DNA of 64,000 bases from positions 124,001-188,000 of the forward strand of contig NZ_JBJYIN010000006.1 of the NCBI RefSeq assembly GCF_046237015.1. Reading direction: 5' to 3'. Below the pieces are notes generated by a model. That model was not told where the DNA came from. It ran no database searches and worked only from the letters and a program-made list of their open reading frames with translations. Made by a program: the position numbers and the translations under genes. How positions within the stretch are numbered: the stretch's first letter is position 1; every line of letters begins with the position of its first letter. This DNA is from JBJYIN01 sp046237015 (GTDB lineage Bacteria > Pseudomonadota > Gammaproteobacteria > Enterobacterales > Enterobacteriaceae). Shown here piece after piece: positions 53,169-61,625 of this stretch.

Positions 53169-54598
53169 TTCCTTGGCGTCTTATTTGGGTTGACTGGCGT
53201 CGGCTCTGGCCGGGTGTGCTGGTTGTGGTGTTGCTGATTGCGACGGCGACAGCGTTGAGTATTTCAGTGAGTTTGCAGGAAAGGGCGCTACGCATGGGGA
53301 GCGCCAAAGCGGCTGACCGTTTTGATCTGGTGATCGGTGCGCCGGGGAGTGAAACCCAACTGGTGCTGTCGTCCGTGTTTCTGCAACCGTCGGCGTTGAC
53401 GTTGATTCCTGCGCAGGTGTTGACCGATCTGGAGAAGAACCCGCTGGTCGCCTGGGCGGCACCGGTTGCGTTTGGTGATTTCTATCAGGGGATGCCGATT
53501 GTCGGCACCACGCCGCCACTGGTCACGGATAACGGTAAGCGACAACTTACCGCCGGACGCGTGTTCAACGACGGCTTTGAAGCCGTGGTGGGGGCGCAAA
53601 CGGGGCTGACGATCGGGAGTACATTTAGCCCTATTCATGGTCAGGTGGGTACGGAAGGGGCGCACGCGCACGATGACGTCACCTACACCGTAGTCGGTGT
53701 TTTGCCTGCTGACGGCAGCGCGTGGGATAAAGCGATTCTAGTACCAGTGAACGCGGTGTGGCGAGTACACGGTATCCATCCACCGCATGGTGCGGACGAT
53801 GATGGTGCGGACGATGCGCATCACGATGATCACGACCATGACGAACATGCCGATCATGAGACGCATGAGCATGAGGGTGAACATGACGGCCATGCACACG
53901 ATCATGATGAAACCGCACATGCGCAAGGTGAGCATCACAACGACGCTCATCCAACGGAAGGTGTGGAAAGTGATGATCATCATGCTACTGTCGCTCAGCC
54001 AGTAACGGCTTCACACGATGACGAGCACGGCGAAGCAGAGGCGCATGGACACGCGCATCAGGCGGGCTTGCCTGCTATCGTCGTTAAACCGAAAACGATC
54101 GCTGGCGCTTATCAACTGCGTTCGTTGTATCGCAGCAACACGACGCTGGCGGTGTTCCCCGGCGAAGTGCTGGTGAAGCTGTACTCGATGTTGGGGGATA
54201 TTCGTGAGCTGCTGACCTATATCTCGCTGGGCACGCAAGGGTTAGTCGGCGTCGCGGTGGCGATGGTGGCGGTGATCCACCTGCGGCAGCGGCAGAAGCA
54301 GATTGGCGCACTCCGTGCCTTTGGCGCACCGCGCTACGGTATTTTCACGCTGATTTGGAGCGGGTTGATGTCGCTAGTGAGCGTTGGTGTGCTGCTGGGA
54401 GTTGGCCTAGGCTATCTTGCCGCCCGTGCGATTGCGGTGGTGATGAGCGAGAAAAGCGGCTTTGTTCTGCCAGTGACGCTGGAATGGGAAGACATCCACT
54501 TCGTCCTGCTCCTGTTGCTGGTTGCCGCAGTGGTTCTCACCATCCCTGCGATGCTGTCTTACCGTCAATCGCCTGCCACGGCGCTGCGTGGCGACTAA
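53165..54598 (+). CDS. FtsX-like ABC permease with a histidine-rich periplasmic insert
   Basis: 477 residues. It has an N-terminal transmembrane helix (about 15-38), a large periplasmic domain, and three C-terminal helices (about 360-470) ending in RQSPATALRGD, as in the MacB/LolC/FtsX permease family. Residues about 202-299 are an insert with 26 histidines and many Asp/Glu, including HHDDHDHDEHADHETHEHE, absent from ordinary family members and certain to bind divalent metal such as zinc or nickel in some form. The insert is placed in the periplasmic domain. With the ATPase, the CPFC protein and the phosphatase it forms an operon; role in periplasmic metal handling is inference. Terminator follows. 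Confidence 0.85.
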   Translation: MIPWRLIWVDWRRLWPGVLVVVLLIATATALSISVSLQERALRMGSAKAADRFDLVIGAPGSETQLVLSSVFLQPSALTLIPAQVLTDLEKNPLVAWAAPVAFGDFYQGMPIVGTTPPLVTDNGKRQLTAGRVFNDGFEAVVGAQTGLTIGSTFSPIHGQVGTEGAHAHDDVTYTVVGVLPADGSAWDKAILVPVNAVWRVHGIHPPHGADDDGADDAHHDDHDHDEHADHETHEHEGEHDGHAHDHDETAHAQGEHHNDAHPTEGVESDDHHATVAQPVTASHDDEHGEAEAHGHAHQAGLPAIVVKPKTIAGAYQLRSLYRSNTTLAVFPGEVLVKLYSMLGDIRELLTYISLGTQGLVGVAVAMVAVIHLRQRQKQIGALRAFGAPRYGIFTLIWSGLMSLVSVGVLLGVGLGYLAARAIAVVMSEKSGFVLPVTLEWEDIHFVLLLLLVAAVVLTIPAMLSYRQSPATALRGD

Positions 54599-54614
54599 TC
54601 AACTTGTCGTATTT

Positions 54615-54650
54615 GCATCGGATGCGTCGCCCTGCATCCGATGCTATTTT
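54615..54650. terminator. Terminator between the ABC permease and the LysE gene
   Basis: GCATCGGATGC / GCATCCGATGC, a perfect 11-bp stem (54615-54625 with 54634-54644) with an 8-nt loop, followed by TATTTTCC. It lies between convergent genes and may serve both. Confidence 0.78.
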
Positions 54651-54660
54651 CCTCTCTAAT

Positions 54661-55278
54661 TCATACCGGGCTTTGGGTAAATGTTAATGATGTACCCAAC
54701 GCGATCAGCGCAACGCCAATCACTTTATCGACCAGAAATTGTTTACGCAGCAGGCGTTCACGCATCGCTGTTGTCGCGAAGAACAAGGCGACAATGCTAA
54801 ACCATATCCAGTGCGATACTGACATGAACAAGCCATAGGCGAGATTATTCGACAATGGGCTATCGGGTTGCACCACTTGCGTATAAGTCGATACGACAAA
54901 CATCATGGCTTTGGGGTTCAGTGCATTGGTGAGAAATCCCATGCGAAAAGCTGCCCATGCTGATGGCTTATGTGCCGAGGTCTCTCCAATGGTTAACACG
55001 TTACGATTGGTGAGCGACTGGTAACCCATATAGATCAGATAGGCTGCGCCAAGTAGTTTCATCATCAGGAAAAGAAGGGGGGAACTGACGACGATAACGG
55101 CAACCCCTAGCACCGTGTACATGACGTGAACTTGTATACCACAGGCAATGCCGAATGCGGAGATTAAGCCGGTACGTGAGCCGAACGCGTAGCTATTGCG
55201 TGTGATCATCGCAAAATCTGGGCCGGGGCTGATGACTGCCAATAGCGTGATAGTGATAACCGCAAACAGCTCATTCAT
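54661..55278 (-). CDS. LysE/RhtC-family amino-acid exporter
   Basis: 205 residues with about six transmembrane segments. The N-terminal family signature ISPGPDFAMITRNSYAFGSR is clear, and the NALNPKAMMFVVST motif follows in mid-protein. Members export threonine, homoserine, lysine or related amino acids; this one is RhtC-like, but the substrate cannot be read from sequence. AGGAAC precedes the ATG. It is divergent from a LysR-type regulator 267 bp away. Confidence 0.85.
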   Translation of the reverse strand: MNELFAVITITLLAVISPGPDFAMITRNSYAFGSRTGLISAFGIACGIQVHVMYTVLGVAVIVVSSPLLFLMMKLLGAAYLIYMGYQSLTNRNVLTIGETSAHKPSAWAAFRMGFLTNALNPKAMMFVVSTYTQVVQPDSPLSNNLAYGLFMSVSHWIWFSIVALFFATTAMRERLLRKQFLVDKVIGVALIALGTSLTFTQSPV

Positions 55279-55545
55279 TTATTGTTCCTCGCAGGATTTA
55301 ACGTCTGCTATTGAGATAAAAAATAGTGTGAAATTTTGATATGTATTTTGCGAGATACCGAGTTGGGTTTGATTGGTAAATACGGAATGATGGAATGGCA
55401 TTGGCCAAATGATTATTTTCATAATGCCTCTATAGTTCAGTGAGTTTCCCGCCTGGTGTTGTCAGGTCAAGATAATTATTGATGGCTTGCACTGCTGAAA
55501 AAAGCGATTTATCTTGAAAGAAATCGGCTACTTTTCATCGTCTAT

Positions 55546-56409
55546 ATGAAACTTCCTTCTCTTACTGCATTTCGTTTTTTTGATGCTGCTGCACAGGCGG
55601 GTAGTTTTGTGAAAGCCGCAGAATCCCTGCATGTCACCCATGGTGCGGTGAGTCGCCAGATTCGATTATTGGAAACGTCTCTGGGCGTTACGCTATTCGA
55701 GCGACGTAACCGGGCGATTTTCCTGAATGAGGCGGGGCGATCTTTGTATGCCGTGACGCAAGGGGTATTTGAACAGTTGGAAGATGCGGTGTTTCAGCTA
55801 CAGCAGTCGGCACGCCATGAAACACTGGTGCTTTCGTGTGAGCCGACGATCGCGATGAAGTGGCTGATCCCTCGTTTACCAACGTTTTATGACGCGCATC
55901 CGGATATCATGTTGCATTTAGTCGCGGCCGGTGGGCCGATTGATTTTGTACGTAGCGGTGTCGATCTGGCATTGCGACGTGATGATTTTTATCAGGCACC
56001 AGCGACTTATGCCGCCAAGATCTGTGATGAATGGGTTGGGCCAGTTTGCCAAACGTTACCACCGAGTTTGGAAGGGCAGCGCTTACTCTACTCAGGAACG
56101 CGTCCGACCGCATGGAGTCGTTGGCAGCAGACCACAGATCTGTCGATCAAAAACAGTGTGCGTGTCGATTACGAACACTTTTATCTCTGTGTGCAGGCGG
56201 CGGTATCCGGTTTGGGGGTGGCAATGGCGTCCTTTCTGATGGTACAAGATGAACTGAAAAACGGTCAGCTCTGTGCCCCCTATGGCTTTGTGCGCGATGG
56301 TTCAGCCTACTGCTTGCTGTCACCTGAACCCTTGGAAAAGAATGAAAAGCACCAGCGATTTTATGAATGGCTGAAACAGCAGGTTGAGGCCTGTGTTCCT
56401 GCTTCTTGA
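55546..56409 (+). CDS. LysR-type transcriptional regulator, GcvA-like
   Basis: 287 residues. N-terminal winged helix (FDAAAQAGSFVKAAESLHVTHGAVSRQIRLLE) and a type 2 periplasmic-binding-like sensor domain. The THGAVSRQI recognition helix is of the GcvA/AmpR subgroup. Divergent from the LysE exporter, it probably regulates that gene and itself, with an amino acid as co-inducer. The 267-bp intergenic region is AT-rich; I could not single out a T-N11-A operator. Confidence 0.85.
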   Translation: MKLPSLTAFRFFDAAAQAGSFVKAAESLHVTHGAVSRQIRLLETSLGVTLFERRNRAIFLNEAGRSLYAVTQGVFEQLEDAVFQLQQSARHETLVLSCEPTIAMKWLIPRLPTFYDAHPDIMLHLVAAGGPIDFVRSGVDLALRRDDFYQAPATYAAKICDEWVGPVCQTLPPSLEGQRLLYSGTRPTAWSRWQQTTDLSIKNSVRVDYEHFYLCVQAAVSGLGVAMASFLMVQDELKNGQLCAPYGFVRDGSAYCLLSPEPLEKNEKHQRFYEWLKQQVEACVPAS

Positions 56410-56422
56410 ATGTATTCTTATT

Positions 56423-57307
56423 ATGAACTGGCATGTTATGCGTAATTTTTCCGCTCTTTTTTTAGCTTTGCTGTTTGTTATCTCTCCCGTGTCGGCTAAT
56501 TCAAACGCCCGATTATTAGAAGAAGTGGCGGTAAACGGTGGTCATTTCTACGTTGGCTCTGTTTTTGGCCCAGAAAATTACGCTATTCACGCCAACACGC
56601 TTGTCACGTCTTTTGCCATGACAAAAACGGAAATCACCTATCAGCAGTATCACGCATTAGGTGAATGGGCGGACGCTCACGGTTATCAGCTAAGTGGCGG
56701 TTGCAATGGTGCGACCTACGAGGACTGCTTGTCGCCGGAACAGGATGATGGTCTGCATCCTGTGACTAACGTTTCATGGTGGGATGCCGTGATTTTTGCT
56801 AACGCACTCAGCGAGCGAGAACAGTTGCAACCTTACTACCTCACGTCTGATGGCAAAACGCTAAAGCGTGTGCCGGATGACGATAACGACAACCTTATCC
56901 GCGAGAACCCACAGGCATCGGGCTATCGCTTGCCGACAATGGCAGAATGGCAGGTTGCAGCCAGAGGCGGCGGTAAAGGGCTGGAAAATGGGACTTACGG
57001 CCAGCGCTATGCGGGCAATGAACAGCCGGATGATGTGGCGCATTTTCCCTCTGATTCATCATCGTTCGGCACGTTACCCGTGGCATCGAAGCTCCCCAAT
57101 GCGTTGGGGCTTTACGATATGAGCGGTAATGTATCTGAGTGGTTGAATGAATCCTATGCCATAGAAGGTGGCAAAACGATGTATTACTTTTGTGGCGGCA
57201 GTTATCTGGAAAAGGCGCACAGCCTGGCAAGTTGCGATCTGCACACGCCAGGATTCTTCATGCCTGATATCGGTTTTCGGTTGGTAAGGACGCTGAATGA
57301 TAAATAA
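56423..57307 (+). CDS. Exported sulfatase-modifying-factor (FGE-sulfatase) domain protein
   Basis: 294 residues from the ATG at 56423; an ATG at 56438 is equally possible and neither has a clear ribosome-binding site. Signal peptide (FSALFLALLFVISPVSANS), then a formylglycine-generating-enzyme-like C-type lectin fold: MTKTEITYQQYHAL, HPVTNVSWWDAVIFANAL, YRLPTMAEWQVAARGG, LPNALGLYDMSGNVSEWL, IGFRLVRTL. No sulfatase gene is nearby. Bacterial members also serve as ergothioneine-type or structural proteins, so activity is unknown. First gene of three overlapping genes. Confidence 0.8.
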   Translation: MNWHVMRNFSALFLALLFVISPVSANSNARLLEEVAVNGGHFYVGSVFGPENYAIHANTLVTSFAMTKTEITYQQYHALGEWADAHGYQLSGGCNGATYEDCLSPEQDDGLHPVTNVSWWDAVIFANALSEREQLQPYYLTSDGKTLKRVPDDDNDNLIRENPQASGYRLPTMAEWQVAARGGGKGLENGTYGQRYAGNEQPDDVAHFPSDSSSFGTLPVASKLPNALGLYDMSGNVSEWLNESYAIEGGKTMYYFCGGSYLEKAHSLASCDLHTPGFFMPDIGFRLVRTLNDK

Positions 57308-57830
57308 ATATATAGGATGGCTGGCGTTGTGGTCGATAAGCGTCAGTGTCGCAGCATTTTCGCCGGTAGCGTTGAACGATGGTATCAACCCGCTTGATCT
57401 CAATCAGGATGGTAAGAACGATTATGTCGTCGTCGCTCAGTTTGATAACAATACTTCACACCCTCATCTTGGGATGACCTTTTTTGTTCGGCGTCCTGAC
57501 GATGGCCATAGCATTATGCCTGTCGCCAATAGCAGTTCGTTTACCTGGTTTGATTATCGGCTTTCTGCGGCGGCGGATTTCCTGATACAGGATAACCGGC
57601 TGTTTTTATCGGGAAAACAGTACGTTCTGGTGACGGCAAGGAAGCAAGGCGAAAATGTCTTTGATCCGACCAACGTCATGTTAACCATTTACGATTTTAA
57701 AACCTCGCAGGACGATCCGGGCGTGCCGTTGTATGAATGGTCCGAACGGAAACGGGTGGTGACGCAGAATATCTATCAATCAGCCGATGAAGCCTACAAG
57801 GAAGTGAGTGAGGCGATGCTGGCAAAATGA
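57297..57830 (+). CDS. Exported protein with calcium-loop-like motif, possibly CarG-like
   Basis: 177 residues. Signal peptide covers about residues 1-20 (WLALWSISVSVAAFSP). A DLNQDGKNDYV motif resembling an EF-hand or FG-GAP calcium loop lies just after, then a beta-rich domain. Its overall look recalls the CarG-type carbapenem self-resistance proteins known from Pectobacterium and relatives, but I cannot confirm homology. It starts inside the end of the preceding gene (11-bp overlap) and overlaps the next by 4 bp. Confidence 0.65.
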   Translation: MINKYIGWLALWSISVSVAAFSPVALNDGINPLDLNQDGKNDYVVVAQFDNNTSHPHLGMTFFVRRPDDGHSIMPVANSSSFTWFDYRLSAAADFLIQDNRLFLSGKQYVLVTARKQGENVFDPTNVMLTIYDFKTSQDDPGVPLYEWSERKRVVTQNIYQSADEAYKEVSEAMLAK

Positions 57831-58381
57831 GAACATCGGTATTCTTCGTGCTCGGGCTATGGTTTCCTCTCAGTACGTTAGCACAGCTTAGCGAGCAGGA
57901 TTATCAGCAACACGTGCAGGATTTTTTTGATGCGCAGTCACCGCTGTGTTTAGGTGAGAAGCAATGGCCGATACATAGCCCTAAAGGTGATGCGCCCTGG
58001 AACCGTGGGCGTTTACATGCGTTGGTTGAGGCTGGGTTGGCGCAGGCGACGCCTGAAGGGACTGGCACGGTATACCGTTTATCGCCCGTGGGTGAGAAGA
58101 ACTGGCGTCAATATGGCGACCTGTGTTACGGCCGTATGCAGGTGAGCCGCATTGAGAAAATCGAGCGTGTTAATCAGGAACTGACGGTGGTGTATTTTAC
58201 TTATCGTCTGACGCCGTTGGAAAGCTGGGCGCACCATCGTTCGTTACGCTTTGCTTTTAGCGAGTTGGACCAGCTTGTCGGTGGAATGGATACTATGCGC
58301 TATTCCGCCACGATTCGTGAGGCGTTGGGCGGAGCGGCGAAATTGCAGGATTACCCCGTGCCAGTAGAATTGGATTACTGA
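57827..58381 (+). CDS. Hypothetical exported protein
   Basis: 184 residues, not recognised. Signal peptide MRTSVFFVLGLWFPLSTLAQ with cleavage near residue 20. The mature part has two cysteines (SPLCLGEKQWP and GDLCYGRMQV) about 65 residues apart that could form a disulfide, and a helical N-terminal part resembling a winged-helix layout (ALVEAGLAQATPEGTGTVYRLSPVGEKNW). It overlaps the preceding gene by 4 bp (ATGA) and ends the three-gene operon, convergent to kduI. Confidence 0.65.
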   Translation: MRTSVFFVLGLWFPLSTLAQLSEQDYQQHVQDFFDAQSPLCLGEKQWPIHSPKGDAPWNRGRLHALVEAGLAQATPEGTGTVYRLSPVGEKNWRQYGDLCYGRMQVSRIEKIERVNQELTVVYFTYRLTPLESWAHHRSLRFAFSELDQLVGGMDTMRYSATIREALGGAAKLQDYPVPVELDY

Positions 58382-58390
58382 TGCAACATA

Positions 58391-58420
58391 AAAAAACAGG
58401 GTGAACGACGTTCACCCTGT
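58391..58420 (-). terminator. Terminator of the kdgT-kduI operon
   Basis: ACAGGGTGAAC / GTTCACCCTGT, a perfect 11-bp stem (58396-58406 with 58410-58420) with a 3-nt loop. On the minus strand it is followed by six T, so it terminates kduI strongly. Confidence 0.88.
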
Positions 58421-58453
58421 AGCCTCTATACTATCGGCGCAATGCCAGAGGGA

Positions 58454-59290
58454 TTAGCGCAAATCCAACATCGCGATATGATCCATATCGTCAAACGTCA
58501 GGTTTTCGCCGATCATGCCCCAAATAAAGGCATAGTTCTTGGTGCCGACGCCTGTGTGAATCGACCAACTCGGAGAGATGACCGCCTGTTCGTTATGCAT
58601 CACCAGATGACGAGTTTCATGCGGTTCACCCATCATGTGGAAAATAATGGTGTCTTCCGCCATATCAAAATAGAAGTAAACTTCCATTCTGCGTTCATGG
58701 GTATGCGTTGGCATGGAGTTCCAGTTGCTACCTTCCGCCAGACGGGTTAATCCCATGCTCAACTGGCAAGTTTCCACCACTTCCGGCACCAGATATTTGC
58801 AAATCGTCCGTTTGTTACAGGTTTTGACATCGCCCAACGGAGCTTTAATCGCGTCATCCTGTGTAATGACACGTGTCGGGAACACGGCATGCGCCGGGGC
58901 GCTGTTATAATACAGTTTTGCTGGCTTAGCTTTGTCCAGGCTGCTGAAGGCTAAGGCTTTGGCGCCTTTTCCGACATAGAGCGCTTCCTCATTGCCAACC
59001 TGATAGCTTGTACCGTCGATAACGATCTTTGCCGGACCACCGATATTGATCAGCCCCAGTTCGCGACGTTCGAGAAAATAGTTCACGCCAAACTGTTTGC
59101 CGATGCCGTCATCGAACGTGATCTCGCCATCTACCGGCATGATCCCGCCCACAACAATACGGTCGATGTGGCTGTAAGTCATGGTGTATTGATTTGGTGT
59201 AAATATCTTTTCGATCAGAAATTTCTTTCTCAGCTCAGTGGTATCAAGCGTTTTCGCATGTTCACTGTGTACACTTTGTCGTACGTCCAT
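58454..59290 (-). CDS. kduI: 4-deoxy-L-threo-5-hexosulose-uronate ketol-isomerase
   Basis: 278 residues (E. coli KduI 278). It isomerises 5-keto-4-deoxyuronate, made from unsaturated galacturonides during pectin degradation, to 2,5-diketo-3-deoxygluconate. A cupin with zinc ligands in MPTHTHERRMEVYFYF (two His and one Glu) and a further His in SWSIHTGVGTKNYAFIWGM. AGGTAACG precedes the ATG, which is 12 bp after kdgT, so the two are co-transcribed. The usual next step, kduD, is not in the window. Confidence 0.96.
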   Translation of the reverse strand: MDVRQSVHSEHAKTLDTTELRKKFLIEKIFTPNQYTMTYSHIDRIVVGGIMPVDGEITFDDGIGKQFGVNYFLERRELGLINIGGPAKIVIDGTSYQVGNEEALYVGKGAKALAFSSLDKAKPAKLYYNSAPAHAVFPTRVITQDDAIKAPLGDVKTCNKRTICKYLVPEVVETCQLSMGLTRLAEGSNWNSMPTHTHERRMEVYFYFDMAEDTIIFHMMGEPHETRHLVMHNEQAVISPSWSIHTGVGTKNYAFIWGMIGENLTFDDMDHIAMLDLR

Positions 59291-59302
59291 TTCGTTACCT
59301 TT

Positions 59303-60259
59303 TTATGCGTGTTTAGGTGAAAAGCGTTTTGCCCATAATGCAGTCAGGATGGGCACCAATACTGACGTCACGATCACACTGGTGGCAACAAGCGCCGTGG
59401 CTTGTTGTGCGACCGGTGCAAATTCCGGCGCCATATTCGCGATCAGCAGTGGTGTAGCGACGGCGGCACCTGCGCTGCTGGATGCGGCTATACCTGCGGT
59501 GCCATTACCACCACCGATAAATTTATCCGCCAGAATCAATGGGATGCCAGTAACAACAATCACCAGCAGGCCGAGGAAGATACCTGCAAAGCCGGTTTGG
59601 AGGATCACGGCCAAATTAATGGTGTTACCCAATGCAAAGGCGAAGAAAGGAATCAGGGTTTGTACCGAATTACCAAACAATTTTCTCAGATCTGGATCCA
59701 GGTTGCCCAGTGCAAAACCAATCAGGAAGGGCAGGACGGCACCGACAAATAACTGAGGTTCAAAGGTAGCAATACCGCTGGCACCCAGAATGACCATGGT
59801 CATCAGCGGACCGGATTCCAGAGACATCAGTACGAAAGCACCCGCTTCTTCTTTTGAACCGTATTGGTTCATCAACGCAGCATACAAACCGCCGTTGGTC
59901 ATGTCCATGGCTGCAACCAGAGCAAGAACGGAGATCCCGGCCAGCATACCGTTTTGGATGCCGTCTCCTGGCAAGAATGTGCCAGCGATCAACGCTACAA
60001 CCCAGGCGGTAGCTATTTTGGTTACAACCAAGACGCCTGATTTTCTCAGCATGGTTCCCGTCGCTTTCAATTCAATGGACGCGCCCATGCAGAAGAACCA
60101 TACCGCCAGAATAGGAATAGTACCAGTAATCAGACCGTTACTGAAAGAACCTAAATATTTCCCAGCGCCTGGTGTAAAGGTATTACAGAGTGCCCCTAAA
60201 AAGAGTGGCACCAGCATTAATCCTCCAGGGATTTTATCAATAGCTTGTTTGATTTTCAT
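59303..60259 (-). CDS. kdgT: 2-keto-3-deoxygluconate permease
   Basis: 318 residues with about 10 transmembrane segments, KdgT family. Family blocks: IKQAIDKIPGGLMLVPLFLG, LCNTFTPGAGKYLGSFSNGL, AAMDMTNGGLYAALMNQYG, and GIAASSSAGAAVATPLLIA. It imports 2-keto-3-deoxygluconate and related pectin breakdown products by proton symport. GAGG precedes the ATG. First gene of kdgT-kduI. Confidence 0.94.
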   Translation of the reverse strand: MKIKQAIDKIPGGLMLVPLFLGALCNTFTPGAGKYLGSFSNGLITGTIPILAVWFFCMGASIELKATGTMLRKSGVLVVTKIATAWVVALIAGTFLPGDGIQNGMLAGISVLALVAAMDMTNGGLYAALMNQYGSKEEAGAFVLMSLESGPLMTMVILGASGIATFEPQLFVGAVLPFLIGFALGNLDPDLRKLFGNSVQTLIPFFAFALGNTINLAVILQTGFAGIFLGLLVIVVTGIPLILADKFIGGGNGTAGIAASSSAGAAVATPLLIANMAPEFAPVAQQATALVATSVIVTSVLVPILTALWAKRFSPKHA

Positions 60260-60610
60260 AAAGACCTCATTTAAAAATAAAAACGTGTTCAGCCCGCTTT
60301 CAGTGAAAGCAGATGGGTTATTTGTATAAAAGTAATAAATAGGGGGAATAAAGCACCGAGGTGTTATTACCCGATTTCATTAATTAGTGAAAGATGGTTG
60401 TCCCCATTATAAAATTGATAATGAATATTCTTTGTAGCTTTAATGTTTATGGCCATTTCCATATTTTTAGTTATAAGCGGCCTTCCCGGAATGCTTGATT
60501 CGCATTTACAGGTATTTTTGTCGTAACGTATTCGTCTCGTTGACTTTTACGCAACGATATTCTCAATAAATCATAAATTAAAATTTATGATGTCTGGTTA
60601 TGATAAATTA
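60260..60610 (-). other. Regulatory gap upstream of kdgT
   Basis: 351 bp between two genes on the same strand. It must hold the kdgT promoter. Visible are a GCTTTC-AGT-GAAAGC hairpin (about 60296-60310) and a TTTCA-N8-TGAAA inverted repeat (60375-60392), the latter a possible operator. I found no convincing KdgR box here. Confidence 0.35.
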
Positions 60611-61399
60611 TTATTTAATATCAACCTTCCGACTATTAATATGAGCAGTAATCGCTTTGCTGGTTTGAATCAGGCTTGCCAGGTGCTTCTCTTTTTTTCC
60701 ATTAGCATATTGTGATTGCATGCCGTTAACTCCAATTGCTGCAATGACTTCGCCGTCCTGGTTAAAAATAGGGGCCGCCATACAACAAATTTCTTCTATA
60801 TCTTCGCCATCGTCTATTGCCCAGCCTTGTTGCTTGACGACTTTCAGATGTTGCAGAAAATCTTCTTTATTTGTGATTGTCCGGGGAGTGAAATACTCAA
60901 AGGTACAGTCGGCAATCAGCGTTTCAATTCTTTCCTGCGGCAACCAGGCTAATAATACTTTTCCCAGAGACATCCGATTAAATACGATTTTCTTACCTTC
61001 CCAGGATGTTTTTACGATGGCTTTGGGCGATTCCACTTTACTCAGGAAGAAACCGTTATTGCCATCCAGAATACCAAGATGGCAGGTTAACTCTGTTTCT
61101 TTAACTAATTCATGCATAAAGTTAATGGTGTCTTTACGCAGATCGATATTCTTTATTGCCAGACCACCCAGCTCAAACAACCTCAACCCCAAAACATAGC
61201 GTCCGTCAGCACGCTGGCGCAGCAGTTGCGTTACCACGAGCACGTCTAATAGATGGTGTACGCTGCTTTTGGGTATAGACAAGTCAGTGCAAATATCAGT
61301 GAAGTTGGCTTCGTCACGCTTGGCGATGTAGTCAATAATCATCACTAAACGGACTGCTGCTGGTGCTTTACTGTGTTCGAGCTGCTGAAATATTGTCAT
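60611..61399 (-). CDS. IclR-family transcriptional regulator
   Basis: 262 residues. N-terminal winged helix (ANFTDICTDLSIPKSSVHHLLDVLV) and a C-terminal IclR effector domain (CHLGILDGNNGFFLSKVES, MSLGKVLLAWLPQERI, EEICCMAAPIFNQDGEVIAAIGVNG). It is the same family as KdgR, but its helix-turn-helix and effector domain differ clearly from KdgR, so it is a different regulator. It stands upstream of kdgT in the same direction, which suggests a sugar-acid ligand and kdgT-kduI as targets; that is inference. Confidence 0.85.
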   Translation of the reverse strand: MTIFQQLEHSKAPAAVRLVMIIDYIAKRDEANFTDICTDLSIPKSSVHHLLDVLVVTQLLRQRADGRYVLGLRLFELGGLAIKNIDLRKDTINFMHELVKETELTCHLGILDGNNGFFLSKVESPKAIVKTSWEGKKIVFNRMSLGKVLLAWLPQERIETLIADCTFEYFTPRTITNKEDFLQHLKVVKQQGWAIDDGEDIEEICCMAAPIFNQDGEVIAAIGVNGMQSQYANGKKEKHLASLIQTSKAITAHINSRKVDIK

Positions 61400-61515
61400 G
61401 GTGTTCTATATATAAAACTCAGGTTTCCTATATGAAACAATGCTACCGTAACGGTAATTTATTTACCTAGATGCAGATCACAAAAAAAATGTGAAATGGT
61501 TGAATATTTCAAGAT

Positions 61516-61535
61516 AAATGAAACATGGTTTTATT
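61516..61535. promoter_or_regulatory. Candidate KdgR box
   Basis: AAATGAAACATGGTTTTATT fits the general form of KdgR operators (TGAAAC-N-GTTTTA/TTTCA type) of soft-rot bacteria. It lies about 120 bp upstream of the IclR-family gene and would place it under the global pectinolysis repressor. The rest of the 170-bp gap shows nothing clear. Confidence 0.5.
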
Positions 61536-61569
61536 AGGGAAACAAGATGACAATAGTTTTACAGGAAAG

Positions 61570-61600
61570 ATGCCTGACCTGATAACACAAGGTCAGGCAT
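61570..61600 (-). terminator. Terminator of tex
   Basis: ATGCCTGACCT / AGGTCAGGCAT, a perfect 11-bp stem with a 9-nt loop, lies 26 bp past the tex stop codon on the minus strand. The T tract is modest (CTTTCCTG). Confidence 0.65.
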
Positions 61601-61625
61601 TGATTACACAATCGGAAAGCGACGA

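Noticed and set aside
53769..54060. DNA-level tandem repeat or CRISPR-like array in the ABC permease gene
   Set aside because: The repetitive look comes from His/Asp/Glu codons (CAT, GAT, GAC, GAG) in an intact frame; unit length is irregular. No CRISPR array is present anywhere in the window.
60611..61399. Identification of the IclR-family gene as kdgR
   Set aside because: Same family, but the helix-turn-helix and effector domain differ clearly from KdgR of Erwinia/Dickeya.
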